64,000 bases of DNA. It comes from Serratia marcescens (GTDB lineage: Bacteria; Pseudomonadota; Gammaproteobacteria; Enterobacterales; Enterobacteriaceae). Made by a program: the position numbers and the translations under genes. Below are positions 37,936-46,249 of the stretch, piece after piece (the first letter of the stretch is position 1; each line of letters opens with the position of its first letter). The notes beneath the pieces were generated by a model. The model was not told where the DNA came from, did not search any database, and was given only the letters and a program-made list of their open reading frames with translations. Location of the stretch: contig NZ_JARVZZ010000001.1 of NCBI RefSeq assembly GCF_029846115.1, positions 4,402,001 through 4,466,000 on the forward strand, read 5' to 3'.

Positions 37936-38084
37936 TGATCTCACGCAGGCAGTTCGCGGGTAAAAATCATCTATCCAATTGAAAAATAGCTATTTTCAAT
38001 AGAAGCGCATTCGTTGTTATCGCCAAATCGATTTGTTAACATACCGCTATCCGCCCTTGCCGCACCGCCCGTGAAGGCCACCGA

Positions 38085-39068
38085 ATGAAACACCCTCGCG
38101 TTACGCTACAGGACATCGCACAATTGGCCGGCGTGACCAAAATGACCGTCAGCCGTTTTCTGCGCACGCCGGAAAAAGTGGCGGCCGACACCGCCGAACG
38201 CATTGCGCAGGTCATGCGGGAGCTGAACGTCACAGATGCCGATACCGCACAGGCCGGCAGAAAACCGCGCATCGGCGTACTGATCCCCTCCTTCAACAAC
38301 CAGATCTTCGCCGACCTGCTGGCCGGCATCGAATCCGTTACCCAAGCGCGGGGTTACCAAACGCTGGTGGTGAACTACGATTACAGCCCGCAGCGGGAAG
38401 AAGAGCAGATCGCACAGCTGCTGAGCTACCCGATCGCCGGGCTTATCCTCACCGACTCTGCGCATACCTTGCGCGCAGAGACCTACCTCGGCGCCGCCAA
38501 AATCCCCCTCGCACAGGTGATGGATCTCGACGCGCCGCCAGGGCGGATTGCGGTGGGGTTCGATAATGAACAGGCGGGGTATGACATGACCGAAGCGCTG
38601 CTCGCCAGCGGCAAACGGCATATCGTTTACTTTGGCGCCATGTCGGACGCCCGCGACAATAAACGCTATCGGGGTTACTGCCGCGCCATGGCGTCTCAGG
38701 GGCAAACGCCGCGTCAGATCACGCCGCATCGGGTCTCTTCGGTTTCGATCGGCGCCGACATGCTGGCGATGGCGTTCGAACGCTACCCGCAGCTCGACGG
38801 TATCCTGTGCACCAACGACGATCTGGCGGTGGGCGTGTTGCAGGTCTGCCTGCGCCTCGGCGTGCGCGTGCCGCAAGAGGTTGCGTTATCGGGTTTTCAC
38901 GGCCTGGATATTGGCCAGGCGACCACGCCGGGCATCGCCAGCGTGATCACGCCGCGCTTTGAGATGGGGAAAACCGCCGCCGAAATGCTGCTGCTGCGGA
39001 TCGCGGGCGAACCCTGCGCCGAGCGCCACGATCTGCACTACCGCCTCTCACTCGGCGGCACCGTTTGA
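38085..39068 (+). CDS. idnR: LacI-family regulator, IdnR/GntR type
   Basis: A 327-residue regulator with an N-terminal LacI helix-turn-helix (VTLQDIAQLAGVTKMTVSRFLRTPEKVAADTAERIAQVM). A periplasmic-binding-protein-like core follows (IGVLIPSFNNQIFADLLAGIESV, LDGILCTNDDLAVGVLQVCLRLG, GFHGLDIGQATTPGIASVITPRFEMGKTAAEMLL). These segments are close to E. coli IdnR, which responds to 5-ketogluconate or idonate. The short linker after the DNA-binding domain (VTDADTAQAGRKPRI) is unlike the longer usual hinge. It is divergent from idnO-idnD and overlaps the convergent DUF1097 gene by 21 bp. Confidence 0.86.
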   Translation: MKHPRVTLQDIAQLAGVTKMTVSRFLRTPEKVAADTAERIAQVMRELNVTDADTAQAGRKPRIGVLIPSFNNQIFADLLAGIESVTQARGYQTLVVNYDYSPQREEEQIAQLLSYPIAGLILTDSAHTLRAETYLGAAKIPLAQVMDLDAPPGRIAVGFDNEQAGYDMTEALLASGKRHIVYFGAMSDARDNKRYRGYCRAMASQGQTPRQITPHRVSSVSIGADMLAMAFERYPQLDGILCTNDDLAVGVLQVCLRLGVRVPQEVALSGFHGLDIGQATTPGIASVITPRFEMGKTAAEMLLLRIAGEPCAERHDLHYRLSLGGTV

Positions 39069-39557
39069 GCCGGCATTCGGGCTGACCGGCTGTGCGGCAC
39101 GGGCTTTTTCGCTGCGCGCCGCCCACCACAACCCGCTGTTTTTCATCGCATAGCCGAACAGCAGGCCGACCAGCAGGGACAGCGTCACCAGCGGCCAATC
39201 GCCGCCGCCGGCGAAGGTCGCACAGGCGCCGATAAAGGTGCCGGGCACGAACCCCAGCCACTGCTGTTTGGCCTGAATGCACATCAGGAACGCCACGACG
39301 CCGGTCAGCAGATACCCCAAGAGATTCCACTGCGGCGCCAGTTCGCTGCCGTGGATGATCGCCATTGCCCAGAAGACACCGCTGCAGCAGGTCAACGCGC
39401 CGATCAACAGCCCTTTCAGCCCGCCCTGCGGGCAGGCGAAATATGCCGTGCAGCCGAGAAAACCGGCCCAACCGATCAGCCCCAGGCTGACGGCAACCCA
39501 TCCCCACACGCCGGACAGGATCCCGGTCGTAACGGCAATGGCGAAAAGAACGTTCAT
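39048..39557 (-). CDS. DUF1097 membrane protein (YcdZ-like)
   Basis: A 169-residue integral membrane protein with about five helices. The first is LFAIAVTTGILSGVWGWVAVSLGLIGWAGFLGCTAYFACPQGG, a DUF1097 hallmark. Later helices include LLGYLLTGVVAFLMCIQ and WPLVTLSLLVGLLFGYAMKNSG. Function is unknown. The C-terminal 20 residues (RSEKARAAQPVSPNAGSNGAAE) are soluble and low-complexity; their DNA overlaps the end of the LacI-type gene on the other strand by 21 bp. No strong ribosome site precedes the ATG. Confidence 0.82.
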   Translation of the reverse strand: MNVLFAIAVTTGILSGVWGWVAVSLGLIGWAGFLGCTAYFACPQGGLKGLLIGALTCCSGVFWAMAIIHGSELAPQWNLLGYLLTGVVAFLMCIQAKQQWLGFVPGTFIGACATFAGGGDWPLVTLSLLVGLLFGYAMKNSGLWWAARSEKARAAQPVSPNAGSNGAAE

Positions 39558-39680
39558 AAAGTGACCCGCGGCAAAAATAAAGCGCGCAGTTTACCCGAAG
39601 CGCGTTATTTTTTCGTGATTAAAATCACGATAAAAATGCAAATGTGGAAATGAAAATACCGTAAAAGTGAGATTTATCAC

Positions 39681-39710
39681 AAAAAAAAGCCAGCGTGACG
39701 AGCACGCTGG
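39681..39710 (-). terminator. Terminator of the MFS gene
   Basis: On the minus strand CCAGCGTG pairs with CACGCTGG across a 5-nt loop, followed by C and eight T. It lies about 80 bp past the MFS stop. Confidence 0.9.
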
Positions 39711-39791
39711 AATAACACAACACCAGGGAAATCACGATCTCAAATGAAATGCCAACATGCGACGCCAGTCGCCCCCTCCCGAACGCAGGTT

Positions 39792-41036
39792 TCAGCGTGG
39801 GAAGCCCGCACGCGTTACCATGACGCTCAACATCAAACAAATCACGGCGCTGCTCAGGAATAACAAGTGGGTCGCCAAATGCAAATCGGCATGGTCGATC
39901 ACAACGCCCAACAGAATCGGCACCCAGTTAGCGATATAAGCGATCACGTAGAACAGGGAGATCAAACGCGCATGACTGGCTTTCGGTGAAATCAGATTCA
40001 CCAGCGTGGCGCTGCCGACGAAGATCGCGCCATAGGCGTAACCGGCGATCACCATGCCTGCGGCGGCCAGCGCCAGCGAATGGATCTGAATCGCCACGGC
40101 GAACACGCCGACCGACAAAGCCTGGGCCAGGCAACCGAACAACAGCGAATGGCGGGCGTTGATGCGACGACTCAAAATCTGGCTGATGCCGGCAATCACC
40201 AGATAGACAGCGACCACATAGCCAAAGACGCCACGGTTCTGCATATTCAACAGTTTTTCGGCGACGCTCGGCCCTATCGCCAGAATGCTGGCGGCGACCG
40301 CCCAGCAAATAAACAGCGCCCCGGCACACAAGAAGAATTTACCGCCGGTCGCGCGCAGGCCATCTGCCAGAGAACGCTTCGCCATCGGCGCGTTTTCCGC
40401 CGCTGCGCTACCGGCCTGCACCGCCACCGCTTCTCGCGGCCAGCGCAGCATCACGCCCAATGCGGCGACGGCGGCAATGGCCATGATGATGATGAACGGC
40501 AACGACGTGGTATGAAAACCGGTCTGCAGTGCGACGCCGCTAAAGATAGGGCCCAGGGCCAATCCGGTGGTAAAGGACAGCGTCGCGATCAACGCCGCAT
40601 TTTTTCCGCCGTCCTGCGGCCCGAATCGCACCAACGCGATATTCGCCGCACCGGTCAGGGCGCCGGTGCCGACGCCGGCCAGCAGCCGTGCCATAAACAT
40701 CATGAAGAATGACGACGCCACCGAAAACAGCAGCGCACCAAGCAACACCACCAATAGCGCCGGCACGATCATGCTGCGCAGGTCTTTTACTTTCCCCGCC
40801 ATATTGCCTACGCCGAACAGCGAAATCAGCACGCCGGCGGCATAAGCGCCGTAGATGATCGTCAGGCTGACCGAACTCAACGCCAGCTCATGTTGATAAA
40901 GCGGATAAAGCGGCGTCGGCGCACTGCTGTTCAACAGCGCTGACATCAATGCCAACGCCAGAAACAGCAAAATAGCGAAATGCGATGTTCCCGACTTCGC
41001 TTTAGCCGTTTCTTCAACGGCGATACTTTCTGACAT
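39792..41036 (-). CDS. MFS transporter
   Basis: About 414 residues with 12 membrane helices in two halves joined by a cytoplasmic loop near residues 195-215 (AVAVQAGSAAAENAPMAKRSLADGL). The region after helix 2 (GVGNMAGKVKDLRS) is a weak motif A, and MARLLAGVGTGALTGAANIALVRFGP resembles the helix 4 region of sugar or drug exporters. The substrate is not identifiable. A TTG at 41042 is in frame, but GGGAG is spaced for the ATG at 41036. It is separated from the next gene upstream by 137 bp and has its own terminator, so it is probably an independent unit. Confidence 0.85.
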   Translation of the reverse strand: MSESIAVEETAKAKSGTSHFAILLFLALALMSALLNSSAPTPLYPLYQHELALSSVSLTIIYGAYAAGVLISLFGVGNMAGKVKDLRSMIVPALLVVLLGALLFSVASSFFMMFMARLLAGVGTGALTGAANIALVRFGPQDGGKNAALIATLSFTTGLALGPIFSGVALQTGFHTTSLPFIIIMAIAAVAALGVMLRWPREAVAVQAGSAAAENAPMAKRSLADGLRATGGKFFLCAGALFICWAVAASILAIGPSVAEKLLNMQNRGVFGYVVAVYLVIAGISQILSRRINARHSLLFGCLAQALSVGVFAVAIQIHSLALAAAGMVIAGYAYGAIFVGSATLVNLISPKASHARLISLFYVIAYIANWVPILLGVVIDHADLHLATHLLFLSSAVICLMLSVMVTRAGFPR

Positions 41037-41173
41037 GTTCAACTCCCGAATCGATCAGGCATTCGCCCTAAATAAATGCGCCTTCCCGCTTGCCACGCGG
41101 CTTCAGGAAGCGCGCTTATCATAGCGTTGGGCTATTACGCCCAAAATAGCCAAGAATGCATCATCGTGATTCA

Positions 41174-41710
41174 TTAATGCAGCATCGCAGCGTCGGGCAT
41201 GCATTTCTGCAGCATGCGACGGCGCCAAACGATGGCGCAACCGCCCAATGCCACGCCATACACCGCATGGTTGGCCAGGCTGGCGATCAGCAAAGCCGGA
41301 TTTTTACCGGCCATTCCCCAAAGACCCAAACCCACCGAGGGGTAAATGAAGCACAGCGAGATCAGCGAACAGGCCAGGCCATACGTCAGCGCCCCGACCA
41401 ACAGGACGCCCCCCGGCTTAAGGCGCGGGCAGACCAGGCAATAGAACGGGATCGCCAGGCTAATGCCGGCAAAATAGTGCGCGCCGTAGCCCATCACCAG
41501 AGCCGCAGGCGCATCGGGGATGTCGCCTGGCCGCAAAAACCAAAATTGCCCCTGCAGCCATTGATTCATCAGTTTGCCGATGAAGGCCAGGTTGAGCTTG
41601 CCGATGAGACCGGCGCTGGAGGCGACACTGTTCACCCCATCCATCGCCAGCGTCGCCACCATGCCAAACAAGACCGCCATCGCCATGACGCCAACCGGAC
41701 GCATGTTCAT
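41174..41710 (-). CDS. Small membrane protein, DUF2938-like
   Basis: A 178-residue integral membrane protein. Helices are GVMAMAVLFGMVATLAMDGVNSV, ALVMGYGAHYFAGISLAIPFYCLV, PGGVLLVGALTYGLACSLISLCFIYPSVGLGLWG and LLIASLANHAVYGVALGGCAIVW. The YGAHYFAGI and ANHAVYGVALG His-containing helices are typical of DUF2938 proteins, for which no function is known; DUF1440/YagU is an alternative. Start 41710 is chosen over 41764, which would overlap the EamA gene. It follows the EamA gene by 19 bp and is likely co-transcribed with it. Confidence 0.72.
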   Translation of the reverse strand: MNMRPVGVMAMAVLFGMVATLAMDGVNSVASSAGLIGKLNLAFIGKLMNQWLQGQFWFLRPGDIPDAPAALVMGYGAHYFAGISLAIPFYCLVCPRLKPGGVLLVGALTYGLACSLISLCFIYPSVGLGLWGMAGKNPALLIASLANHAVYGVALGGCAIVWRRRMLQKCMPDAAMLH

Positions 41711-41729
41711 TGTTTCGTTCCTTATCACG

Positions 41730-42590
41730 TTATGCCACCGCCTGCTCAGGCTTGGCCGAGGCACGCTTGCGCACCGCCAACGCGCCGGACAACACGATCA
41801 GCGCCATACCGGCGGCGGCGATATAAGACAGCTGCTCGCCAAATATCAGATAACCAAGCAGCGTAGAGAAAATAATGGTGCTGTAAGAGAGGGTGCTGAC
41901 AATCACCGCATTGCCGCCTCCGTAAGCGCGGGTCATGGCGATCTGCCCCAGACTGCCGAAGACGCCGATGGCGCAGACGCACAGCAGCATTGCTCCGTCC
42001 AGCAAGGAAAAACCCAGCAACGCAGTCATCAGGCCGCCAACCAACGTTCCCACCAGCGAGAAATAGAACACCACGCGCAGTTCCGGCTCGCCGCGCCGCA
42101 CCAGCTTGCCGACGTTAAAGTAAGCCAGCGCGGTCAACAGACCGGCCGCCAGCCCGACCAGCGTGGCTACGTACTCTCCGTTGGGGGAGTCGGGGCGCAG
42201 CAATATCAAAATGCCGGCAAAGCCCAACAGCACGGAAAACAACAGCCGACCGGTCAGCTGCCCTCGGGTCGTGATGAACGCGATCGCCGACTGAAAGAGG
42301 GGATTGGTGTAACCCAGCGTGGTGGCGGTGGCGATCGGCAGATGTATCAGCGAATAAAAACCGCAGTACATCGCAGCATTGCCTATCGCCGCCCGCTTCA
42401 TATGCAATCCGAGATGACGGGTGCGAAAACCGAGGCGCTGGATCTTGATCAGCGCTGCGACGATCAGCACATTGATGAGAGAACGATAAAAAATGATGTC
42501 GAAAAATCCGACTGTCGTCGATGCCAACTTGATGCAAGCACCCATCAGCGCAAAGAACCCGCTGGCGACGACCATCCACAAAGCTACCAT
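41730..42590 (-). CDS. EamA/DMT-family transporter
   Basis: A 286-residue inner-membrane protein of ten helices arranged as two EamA repeats of about 140 residues. The first (VVASGFFALMGACIKLA, IIFYRSLINVLIVAALI, GNAAMYCGFYSLIHLPIATATTLGYTNPLFQSAIA) and second (VGLAAGLLTALAYFNVGKLV, AIGVFGSLGQIAMTRAYGGGNAVIVSTLSYSTIIFSTLLGYLIFGEQL) both end with the family Tyr/Pro-rich helix. Members export amino acids, metabolites or drugs; the substrate is not evident. It lies 43 bp after the cupin gene and 19 bp before the DUF2938-like gene. Confidence 0.9.
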   Translation of the reverse strand: MVALWMVVASGFFALMGACIKLASTTVGFFDIIFYRSLINVLIVAALIKIQRLGFRTRHLGLHMKRAAIGNAAMYCGFYSLIHLPIATATTLGYTNPLFQSAIAFITTRGQLTGRLLFSVLLGFAGILILLRPDSPNGEYVATLVGLAAGLLTALAYFNVGKLVRRGEPELRVVFYFSLVGTLVGGLMTALLGFSLLDGAMLLCVCAIGVFGSLGQIAMTRAYGGGNAVIVSTLSYSTIIFSTLLGYLIFGEQLSYIAAAGMALIVLSGALAVRKRASAKPEQAVA

Positions 42591-42633
42591 GATCTTCTCT
42601 TATTAACGGCCTTTGGTCAGGGCCGTATCAACA

Positions 42634-43059
42634 CTACCCGGCGGCTTTCACCGTCAACGGTTTATCGTCCGCACAAGCGAAGAACACCAGCATTTCGGCG
42701 CCCTGATCGCCGGAAACGCCCTGGTGCACGATATCCACGGTATCGGTAAACGAATCCCCCTGCCGGAACGTGCGGCGTTCACCGGTTTTCCGGACCGTGA
42801 GCGAAACGCTGCCGCCGCTCATATACACAGCGCTGATGCAAGGATGGGTATGCCAGGCCAGCACCTTGTTCGGCTCTACCGTCACCTTCAGCATGGTGAT
42901 CTGCGGTGCGCCGGCGGGATACTGACGATATGCCGAGCCCTCCCATGCACTTTCGGTCTTGAGCAACGTCGTTTTGACGATGCCTTCGCCATGCCCCTCG
43001 GCAGCGTGAACCGGCCCCTGAAATACGGCCAACAATGCCAAAATGCCCCATTTAACCAT
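42634..43059 (-). CDS. Exported cupin-domain protein
   Basis: A 141-residue protein with a signal peptide (MVKWGILALLAVFQGPVHA) and one cupin barrel. Cupin motif 1 is PNKVLAWHTHPCISAVYMSGGSVSLTV, with His-x-His metal ligands, and motif 2 is QGDSFTDTVDIVHQGVSG. A periplasmic location is predicted. A ribosome site, GGAGCGATC, precedes the ATG. The single-domain form fits a small metal-binding isomerase or dioxygenase or a ligand sensor. A hairpin separates it from the thiamine-diphosphate enzyme gene upstream; the EamA gene follows after 43 bp. Confidence 0.82.
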   Translation of the reverse strand: MVKWGILALLAVFQGPVHAAEGHGEGIVKTTLLKTESAWEGSAYRQYPAGAPQITMLKVTVEPNKVLAWHTHPCISAVYMSGGSVSLTVRKTGERRTFRQGDSFTDTVDIVHQGVSGDQGAEMLVFFACADDKPLTVKAAG

Positions 43060-43085
43060 CTGATCGCTCCATGACTACCGCAAGT

Positions 43086-43119
43086 AAAAATGCCAGGCGC
43101 CACGCGCGGTGAACCTGGC
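43086..43119 (-). terminator. Hairpin between TPP-enzyme and cupin genes
   Basis: On the minus strand GCCAGG and CCTGGC pair, with an inner CACC/GTGG stem and a GCGC loop, followed by ATTTTTAC. It resembles an intrinsic terminator. It may end the upstream transcript or only reduce read-through into the cupin gene. Confidence 0.6.
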
Positions 43120-43141
43120 GGGTTGAAAAAACAGCGTTGCC

Positions 43142-44881
43142 CTACAGTTCGTTGATGCGCTGCTCGTATTCCGCGATGCTCTCGGCGTAGTAGCGGTTAG
43201 GCGCCGCAAAGTTGCCTACCATCACTTCGATGAGGTACGGCCCCGGATGTTTCGCCGCGGCGCCGAGGGCCTCGTCCAGATCCTCCAGCGTCTCCGCCTT
43301 CGCGGAGGCGACCCCCAGGCTGTTGGCAAACGCTTTCCAGTCATGGTTGGGCAAGGCGGTATAGTCAGCTGAAATGCCACGGTTTTGCAGCGTGTCGATA
43401 TGCATGGCGCCGTGCGCGCTGTTGTTCATCACCACGAACACCACCTTCACGCCATAACGCGCGGCGGTCTGAATTTCGATGCCGTGCATCAACATGCAAC
43501 CGTCGCCGGTCACCACGACGCAATCCCGCTGCGGTGCCGCCAGCTTGATACCGATGCCCGCGCAAATGGCCCACCCCATCGGCGCCAGGGAGCTGGAGGT
43601 GTGGTAATCCCCCCGCCCGGCCGCCAGCCAGTGATGCGCCATGAAAATGCGGTGTGCGCCCGAATCGACCACGACGTTGGTATCCGGGTTCATGCGGCTG
43701 CGAATGAGTTTAATCGCCTCGCCGGGGTACAGCCGGCTTTCGCCCTGGGCGATGCGCGCCTGCAACGTCGGCTGCGGCTGTTCCAGCGGCAGTGCGCGAA
43801 CCGCGTCCAACCAGGCGTCGCGTAAGCGTGCCGCGTCGCCAAGCCGCGCGTCCTCATCGCCAACCGCGGCCAACAAACAGTGCAACGTACCGCTCAGGCT
43901 GGAAAATATCTGCAGATCCGGCTGGAAATGCGAGCTCACCTTGTCGAAGTCTTCGTCGATCGCCACCAGCGTTTTATTGCCGTGCAGTCTCGGGTTCCAG
44001 TTCAGGCTGTCGCGCTGGCTGAGATCGCAGCCCAGCACCAGCAACACGTCGACGCCTTCACCGTTGAGGGTTTCTACCGCGCGGGCATGCCCGGCAAAAC
44101 CGTAGACCCCTAATGCCAGAGCGTGCCCTTCGGGAAACGCGCCCTTGCCCGACAACGTCGTGGCGACAGGCAAGCGGTATTTTTCCGCCAGCCGCAACAA
44201 CAGCGCGGCATCCTGCGGATTGTTCATCCGGTTACCCACCAGGCAGGCGACGTTGAGGCCACGCAGCAGGTAATCATGCAGCAGTTGTTCCACTGCCTGC
44301 ACGTCCACGGCCGCTTCACGGTGCTGCGACACGCGTTCAGGCCGATCGCGACGATCGCCGAGCGCGGTTTTCTTCTGCATGTCGACCGGCACGCTCAGGT
44401 AGGCGCGCCCTTTCCGCTGTGGGTTCAGGCTGGAGAGGCTGCGGCGCAGCTCATGCTGCAAGGTCAGGTTGTTTTTCGTTTCTATCGCGGCGCAAAGCAG
44501 CGGTTTGACGATGGTCAGCTCATCGATACCGCTGTTGCTGCCGTCTTGAAAAGCGCCCTGCGCCTCATGATAGGTGGCGATGCTGCCGGCCAGGTAAAGC
44601 ACGGGGATCTTATCGGCTTGCGCAGCGGCCATCGCCGGCAGGAAATTCATGGTGCCGGGGCCGGAAATGCCCAGACAAACGCCAAACTTTCGGCTGGCGC
44701 GGGCATAGCCATCGGCCATAAATCCACATGCGGTTTCATGGGCACCGACGATGCCGACAATCTCGGAACGGTCAATAGAAGTGATTAACGGGTAAACCAG
44801 TTTGCCAGGGACCAAAAAGATATGTTGAATGCCGCGCGCTGCAAGGCCTTGAATAATAACATCGGCGTTGTTGCGTTCCAT
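43142..44881 (-). CDS. Thiamine-diphosphate-dependent enzyme, acetolactate synthase-like
   Basis: A predicted 579-residue enzyme with the three domains of the acetolactate synthase/benzoylformate decarboxylase family. The N-terminal domain has the activating Glu in VGAHETACGFMADGYARAS and FGVCLGISGPGTMNFLPAMAAAQADKIPVL. The C-terminal domain has the cofactor motif GDGCMLMHGIEIQTAARYGVKVVFVVMNN. A full central domain is present (LLVLGCDLSQRD). The reaction (carboligation or decarboxylation of a 2-oxo acid) is not defined, and no small regulatory subunit gene is nearby. Start 44881 (MERNNADV) is favoured; 44947 is also open. It is divergent from a LysR regulator across 436 bp. Confidence 0.85.
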   Translation of the reverse strand: MERNNADVIIQGLAARGIQHIFLVPGKLVYPLITSIDRSEIVGIVGAHETACGFMADGYARASRKFGVCLGISGPGTMNFLPAMAAAQADKIPVLYLAGSIATYHEAQGAFQDGSNSGIDELTIVKPLLCAAIETKNNLTLQHELRRSLSSLNPQRKGRAYLSVPVDMQKKTALGDRRDRPERVSQHREAAVDVQAVEQLLHDYLLRGLNVACLVGNRMNNPQDAALLLRLAEKYRLPVATTLSGKGAFPEGHALALGVYGFAGHARAVETLNGEGVDVLLVLGCDLSQRDSLNWNPRLHGNKTLVAIDEDFDKVSSHFQPDLQIFSSLSGTLHCLLAAVGDEDARLGDAARLRDAWLDAVRALPLEQPQPTLQARIAQGESRLYPGEAIKLIRSRMNPDTNVVVDSGAHRIFMAHHWLAAGRGDYHTSSSLAPMGWAICAGIGIKLAAPQRDCVVVTGDGCMLMHGIEIQTAARYGVKVVFVVMNNSAHGAMHIDTLQNRGISADYTALPNHDWKAFANSLGVASAKAETLEDLDEALGAAAKHPGPYLIEVMVGNFAAPNRYYAESIAEYEQRINEL

Positions 44882-45317
44882 CTTCTCGGCGCCTGGCGCC
44901 ACGGTAACTCTGACTCCGTCCTCCGTCGCCAGCGCAACGGGGGGCACAGCATCTCTGCGTGAGACTCCATTTTTTTATATCCAGTCATATCATCGTGAGC
45001 TAACTTGATTCAGAGTCGATCCCACTCGGCGGTCGCCCAGAAATAATGGGAACCGGCTCTTATTCGTATTGCTTATGCATTAGGGTAGCCTTGGTGTAAA
45101 ATGTGCGTCGGGTCGCAGCATAAGCGCCGATAAGAATAAGCATTGCCAGACAAAAATAAAGGTGCAAAACCGCTTCACGGTGATGCATTTATACATATCC
45201 TGAAACATTATAAATAATGATGATACGAAGCCTTTTTTTCGGTCTCCACACCAGAATAAACACCGCATCACACCGTGTCCTTCCTCCTCTCGCCAGTCTG
45301 TACAGAGGAGGTGCGCA
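44882..45317. promoter_or_regulatory. Divergent control region, TPP enzyme / LysR, with interrupted inverted repeat
   Basis: About 430 bp, AT-rich. CTTATTC-N5-GCTTATGC at 45059-45078 recurs in inverted form as GCATAAGC-N8-GAATAAG at 45118-45140, so two complex half-sites face each other 39 bp apart. Further GCTTAT-type words lie at 45134-45144. The layout suggests a regulator-binding region, possibly for the LysR protein. A 42-codon frame on the minus strand (around 45080-45208) encodes a hydrophobic peptide but has no clear ribosome site. No other gene is seen. Confidence 0.5.
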
Positions 45318-46190
45318 ATGAACTGGGACGACGCCCGATTTTTTCTCGCCGTCGCACGCTGCGGCACGCTACGCAAAGCCGCCAGCCAGCTGCATGTCGA
45401 TCAGGCGACCGTCGGTCGACGGCTGTCCGCTTTCGAAGATGCGCTCGGCTCCAAGCTGTTTATCCGCACGCCGAAATCCTTCGCCCTCAGCCCGCTGGGG
45501 GAGGAAATGCTGGCGGACGTGATGAAGATGGAAAATGCGGTGCAGGCGATCAACCGTAAAGCCGCCAGCGGTGACGAAAGCCTGTGCGGCAACGTGCGCA
45601 TCGCCACCACCGATACCCTGGCCGAAGCCTTCGTGATGCCGGCGCTGCAAGATCTGCGGGAACGCTATCCGGCCATCACCGTCACACTGCTGACGGCGGT
45701 CAACATCGCCGATATTTCTTACCACGGCGCAGATCTGGCGATCCGCGGCGCCCGTCCCGATGACGATGAGCTGATCATCAAACGGTTAGCCACCATCGAA
45801 ATGGGCCTGTATGCCACCCAGCACTATTTGGCGCGGCGCGGCATGCCGGTCAGGGGTGAGCAGCTGCGCGGCCACGATCTGCTGATGTTCCCGCGCGAGC
45901 TGGTGCCGCGCCACTGGAACAATTTCTGCGGCGAAGCCCTGCACGAGCCCAACGTCGTGCTGCAATGCAATTCGCAGCTGCTGCTGCGCTCCGCCACCCG
46001 CAGCGGGCTGGGCATCGGCCTGCTCTCCGCTTTTTTGGCGGACAAAGACCCGGAGCTGGTGCGCCTGTTCCCGGAGAATAAAGACTGGGTGGATATCTGG
46101 CTGGTGCTGCATCCCGATTTGCAACGCGCCGCCCGCGTGCGCGCGGTGGTGCAGGCGCTGGAAACCTCGTTTAGCGCCCATTACGGCTGA
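45318..46190 (+). CDS. LysR-family transcriptional regulator
   Basis: A 290-residue regulator. The N-terminal winged helix-turn-helix is [63 protein letters not shown]. The effector domain begins near residue 90 ([28 protein letters not shown]) and includes [28 protein letters not shown] strong GAGGAGGTG precedes the ATG. It is divergent from the thiamine-diphosphate enzyme gene and is its probable regulator; the effector is unknown. It converges on nuoN with a shared terminator. Confidence 0.9.
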   Translation: MNWDDARFFLAVARCGTLRKAASQLHVDQATVGRRLSAFEDALGSKLFIRTPKSFALSPLGEEMLADVMKMENAVQAINRKAASGDESLCGNVRIATTDTLAEAFVMPALQDLRERYPAITVTLLTAVNIADISYHGADLAIRGARPDDDELIIKRLATIEMGLYATQHYLARRGMPVRGEQLRGHDLLMFPRELVPRHWNNFCGEALHEPNVVLQCNSQLLLRSATRSGLGIGLLSAFLADKDPELVRLFPENKDWVDIWLVLHPDLQRAARVRAVVQALETSFSAHYG

Positions 46191-46205
46191 GTGCCGTTTA
46201 CCCAT

Positions 46206-46233
46206 AAAAAAAGGTCGCCGAAGCGACCTTTTT
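46206..46233. terminator. Bidirectional terminator between lysR-type gene and nuoN
   Basis: AAAAAAAGGTCGC (46206-46218) faces GCGACCTTTTT (46223-46233) across a CGAA loop. A and T runs on both sides suit both convergent units, including the end of the nuo operon. Confidence 0.92.
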
Positions 46234-46249
46234 ACCGTCTGAAGCGTTA

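Noticed and set aside
45080-45376. A 98-codon minus-strand frame overlapping the LysR gene start
   Set aside because: The first third is antisense to the LysR gene. A shorter hydrophobic version inside the gap (about 42 codons) has no clear ribosome site; left as unsupported.
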